This document shows, one piece after another, positions 5,878-6,485 of a stretch of DNA of 6,485 nucleotides. The notes beneath the pieces were generated by a model. It had not been told where the DNA came from and did not search any database. It worked only from the letters and a program-made list of their open reading frames with translations. How positions within the stretch are numbered: position 1 is the first letter of the stretch; the number at the start of each line of letters is the position of its first letter. A program made the position numbers and the translations under genes. Source of the DNA: an uncultured Actinomycetes bacterium (GTDB lineage Bacteria; Actinomycetota; Thermoleophilia; Gaiellales; Gaiellaceae); contig CAIYXH010000039.1 in assembly GCA_903930195.1 (NCBI GenBank), positions 1 through 6,485 of the forward strand, given 5' to 3'.

Positions 5878-6485
5878 ATGGATCGCGAACAAGCACTGGA
5901 TACGGCCCTCGGGCAGATCGAACGGGCCTTCGGCAAGGGCGCCGTCATGAAGATGGGCGATTCGGCCTCGGTCAAGATCGGTGCGATCTCGACCGGTTCG
6001 CTTGCGCTGGATCTCGCGCTGGGGATCGGCGGCCTGCCGCGCGGCCGGATCGTTGAGATCTACGGCCCGGAGTCCTCCGGGAAGACGACGCTGGTCTACC
6101 ACGTCATCGCCGAGGCCCAGCGCAAGGGCGGCATCTGCGCCTTCATCGACGCGGAGCACGCCATGGATCCGGCGTACGCGAAGCGCATCGGCGTCGATAT
6201 CGACGCCCTGCTCGTCTCGCAGCCCGACAACGGCGAGCAGGCGCTCGAGATCGCCGAGCTCCTGATCAGCTCGGGCGCGCTCGCAGTCGTCGCGATCGAC
6301 TCGGTCGCCGCGCTCACGCCGAAGGCGGAGATCGAGGGAGAGATGGGCGACTCCCACGTCGGCCTCCAGGCCCGCCTCATGTCACAGGCACTGCGGAAGC
6401 TCACGGGAACGCTCAACCGCACCGACACGATCTGCCTCTTCACGAACCAGCTGCGCGAGAAGATCGGCGTGATGTTCGGCAGCCC
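5878..6485 (+). CDS. recA: RecA recombinase (3' truncated)
   Basis: These are the first 202 residues of RecA, the ATP-dependent strand-exchange protein of homologous recombination and the co-protease that triggers LexA self-cleavage. The N-terminal helix region begins MDREQALDTALGQIERAFGKG. Walker A is GPESSGKT (63-70), the catalytic glutamate is in FIDAEHAMDP (Glu93), and Walker B is LAVVAID (135-141). The L1 DNA-binding loop falls around 147-162 (TPKAEIEGEMGDSHVG). The L2 approach NQLREKIGVMFGS (190-202) has the ATP-sensing Gln191, and the window ends there. All visible catalytic residues are intact and no intein is present in this part. The ATG at 5878 is chosen because of AGGAGG and because the N-terminus then matches the usual actinobacterial form. 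The C-terminal domain, about 140-150 residues, lies outside the window. The upstream LexA boxes indicate SOS control. Confidence 0.98.
   Translation, partial: MDREQALDTALGQIERAFGKGAVMKMGDSASVKIGAISTGSLALDLALGIGGLPRGRIVEIYGPESSGKTTLVYHVIAEAQRKGGICAFIDAEHAMDPAYAKRIGVDIDALLVSQPDNGEQALEIAELLISSGALAVVAIDSVAALTPKAEIEGEMGDSHVGLQARLMSQALRKLTGTLNRTDTICLFTNQLREKIGVMFGS

Noticed and set aside
1..6485. CRISPR array, tRNA/rRNA gene, insertion sequence, attachment site or riboswitch
   Set aside because: No regularly spaced repeats, cloverleaf, transposase motif or structured leader was seen. Almost all the sequence is occupied by coding regions apart from the 183-nt cinA-recA gap.
5878..6485. Intein or frameshift in recA
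   Set aside because: The frame is continuous through Walker A, Walker B and the L1 loop with normal spacing. Only the downstream part outside the window could hold an intein.

Overview
The window is a GC-rich (roughly two-thirds G+C or more), fully plus-strand bacterial stretch. It is best read as actinobacterial, and probably from the Thermoleophilia (Solirubrobacterales/Gaiellales). That placement rests on the GC content, GTG and TTG starts, a RodZ-like gene directly before cinA, cinA next to recA, and Gram-positive-type LexA boxes (CGAAC-N4-GTTC). It is an inference from protein style and gene order, not a database match.

Layout. Bases 1-3418 hold three genes of a nucleoside-type (BMP/NupNOPQ family) ABC importer: the 3' part of a double ATPase, then two different permeases, joined by ATGA overlaps. 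A 108-residue three-helix membrane protein (3405-3731) overlaps the end of the second permease by 14 nt. After only 17 nt comes a RodZ-like protein with an N-terminal helix-turn-helix, one membrane helix and a DUF4115-like exterior domain (3749-4441). Its stop overlaps the TTG start of cinA (4438-5694). A 183-nt intergenic region follows, and then recA starts at 5878 and runs off the right edge.

How the genes work together. The importer genes are translationally coupled and form a nucleoside uptake cassette; no substrate-binding lipoprotein is visible, and it may lie upstream of the window. The RodZ-like protein and CinA are also coupled. CinA and RecA are neighbours in many bacteria, where CinA has a pyridine-nucleotide recycling activity and in some species a competence/RecA link. 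recA has its own control region with two LexA operators 22 bp apart, a plausible promoter, an inverted repeat across the cinA stop, and a strong Shine-Dalgarno.

Most of the window is ordinary core-genome material. I see no CRISPR, mobile element, RNA gene or novel multi-gene system. The points most worth a second look are the tandem LexA boxes, the cluster of DNA symmetry elements around the rodZ-like start, the uncharacterised small membrane protein, and the three-helix N-terminal extension on the second permease.
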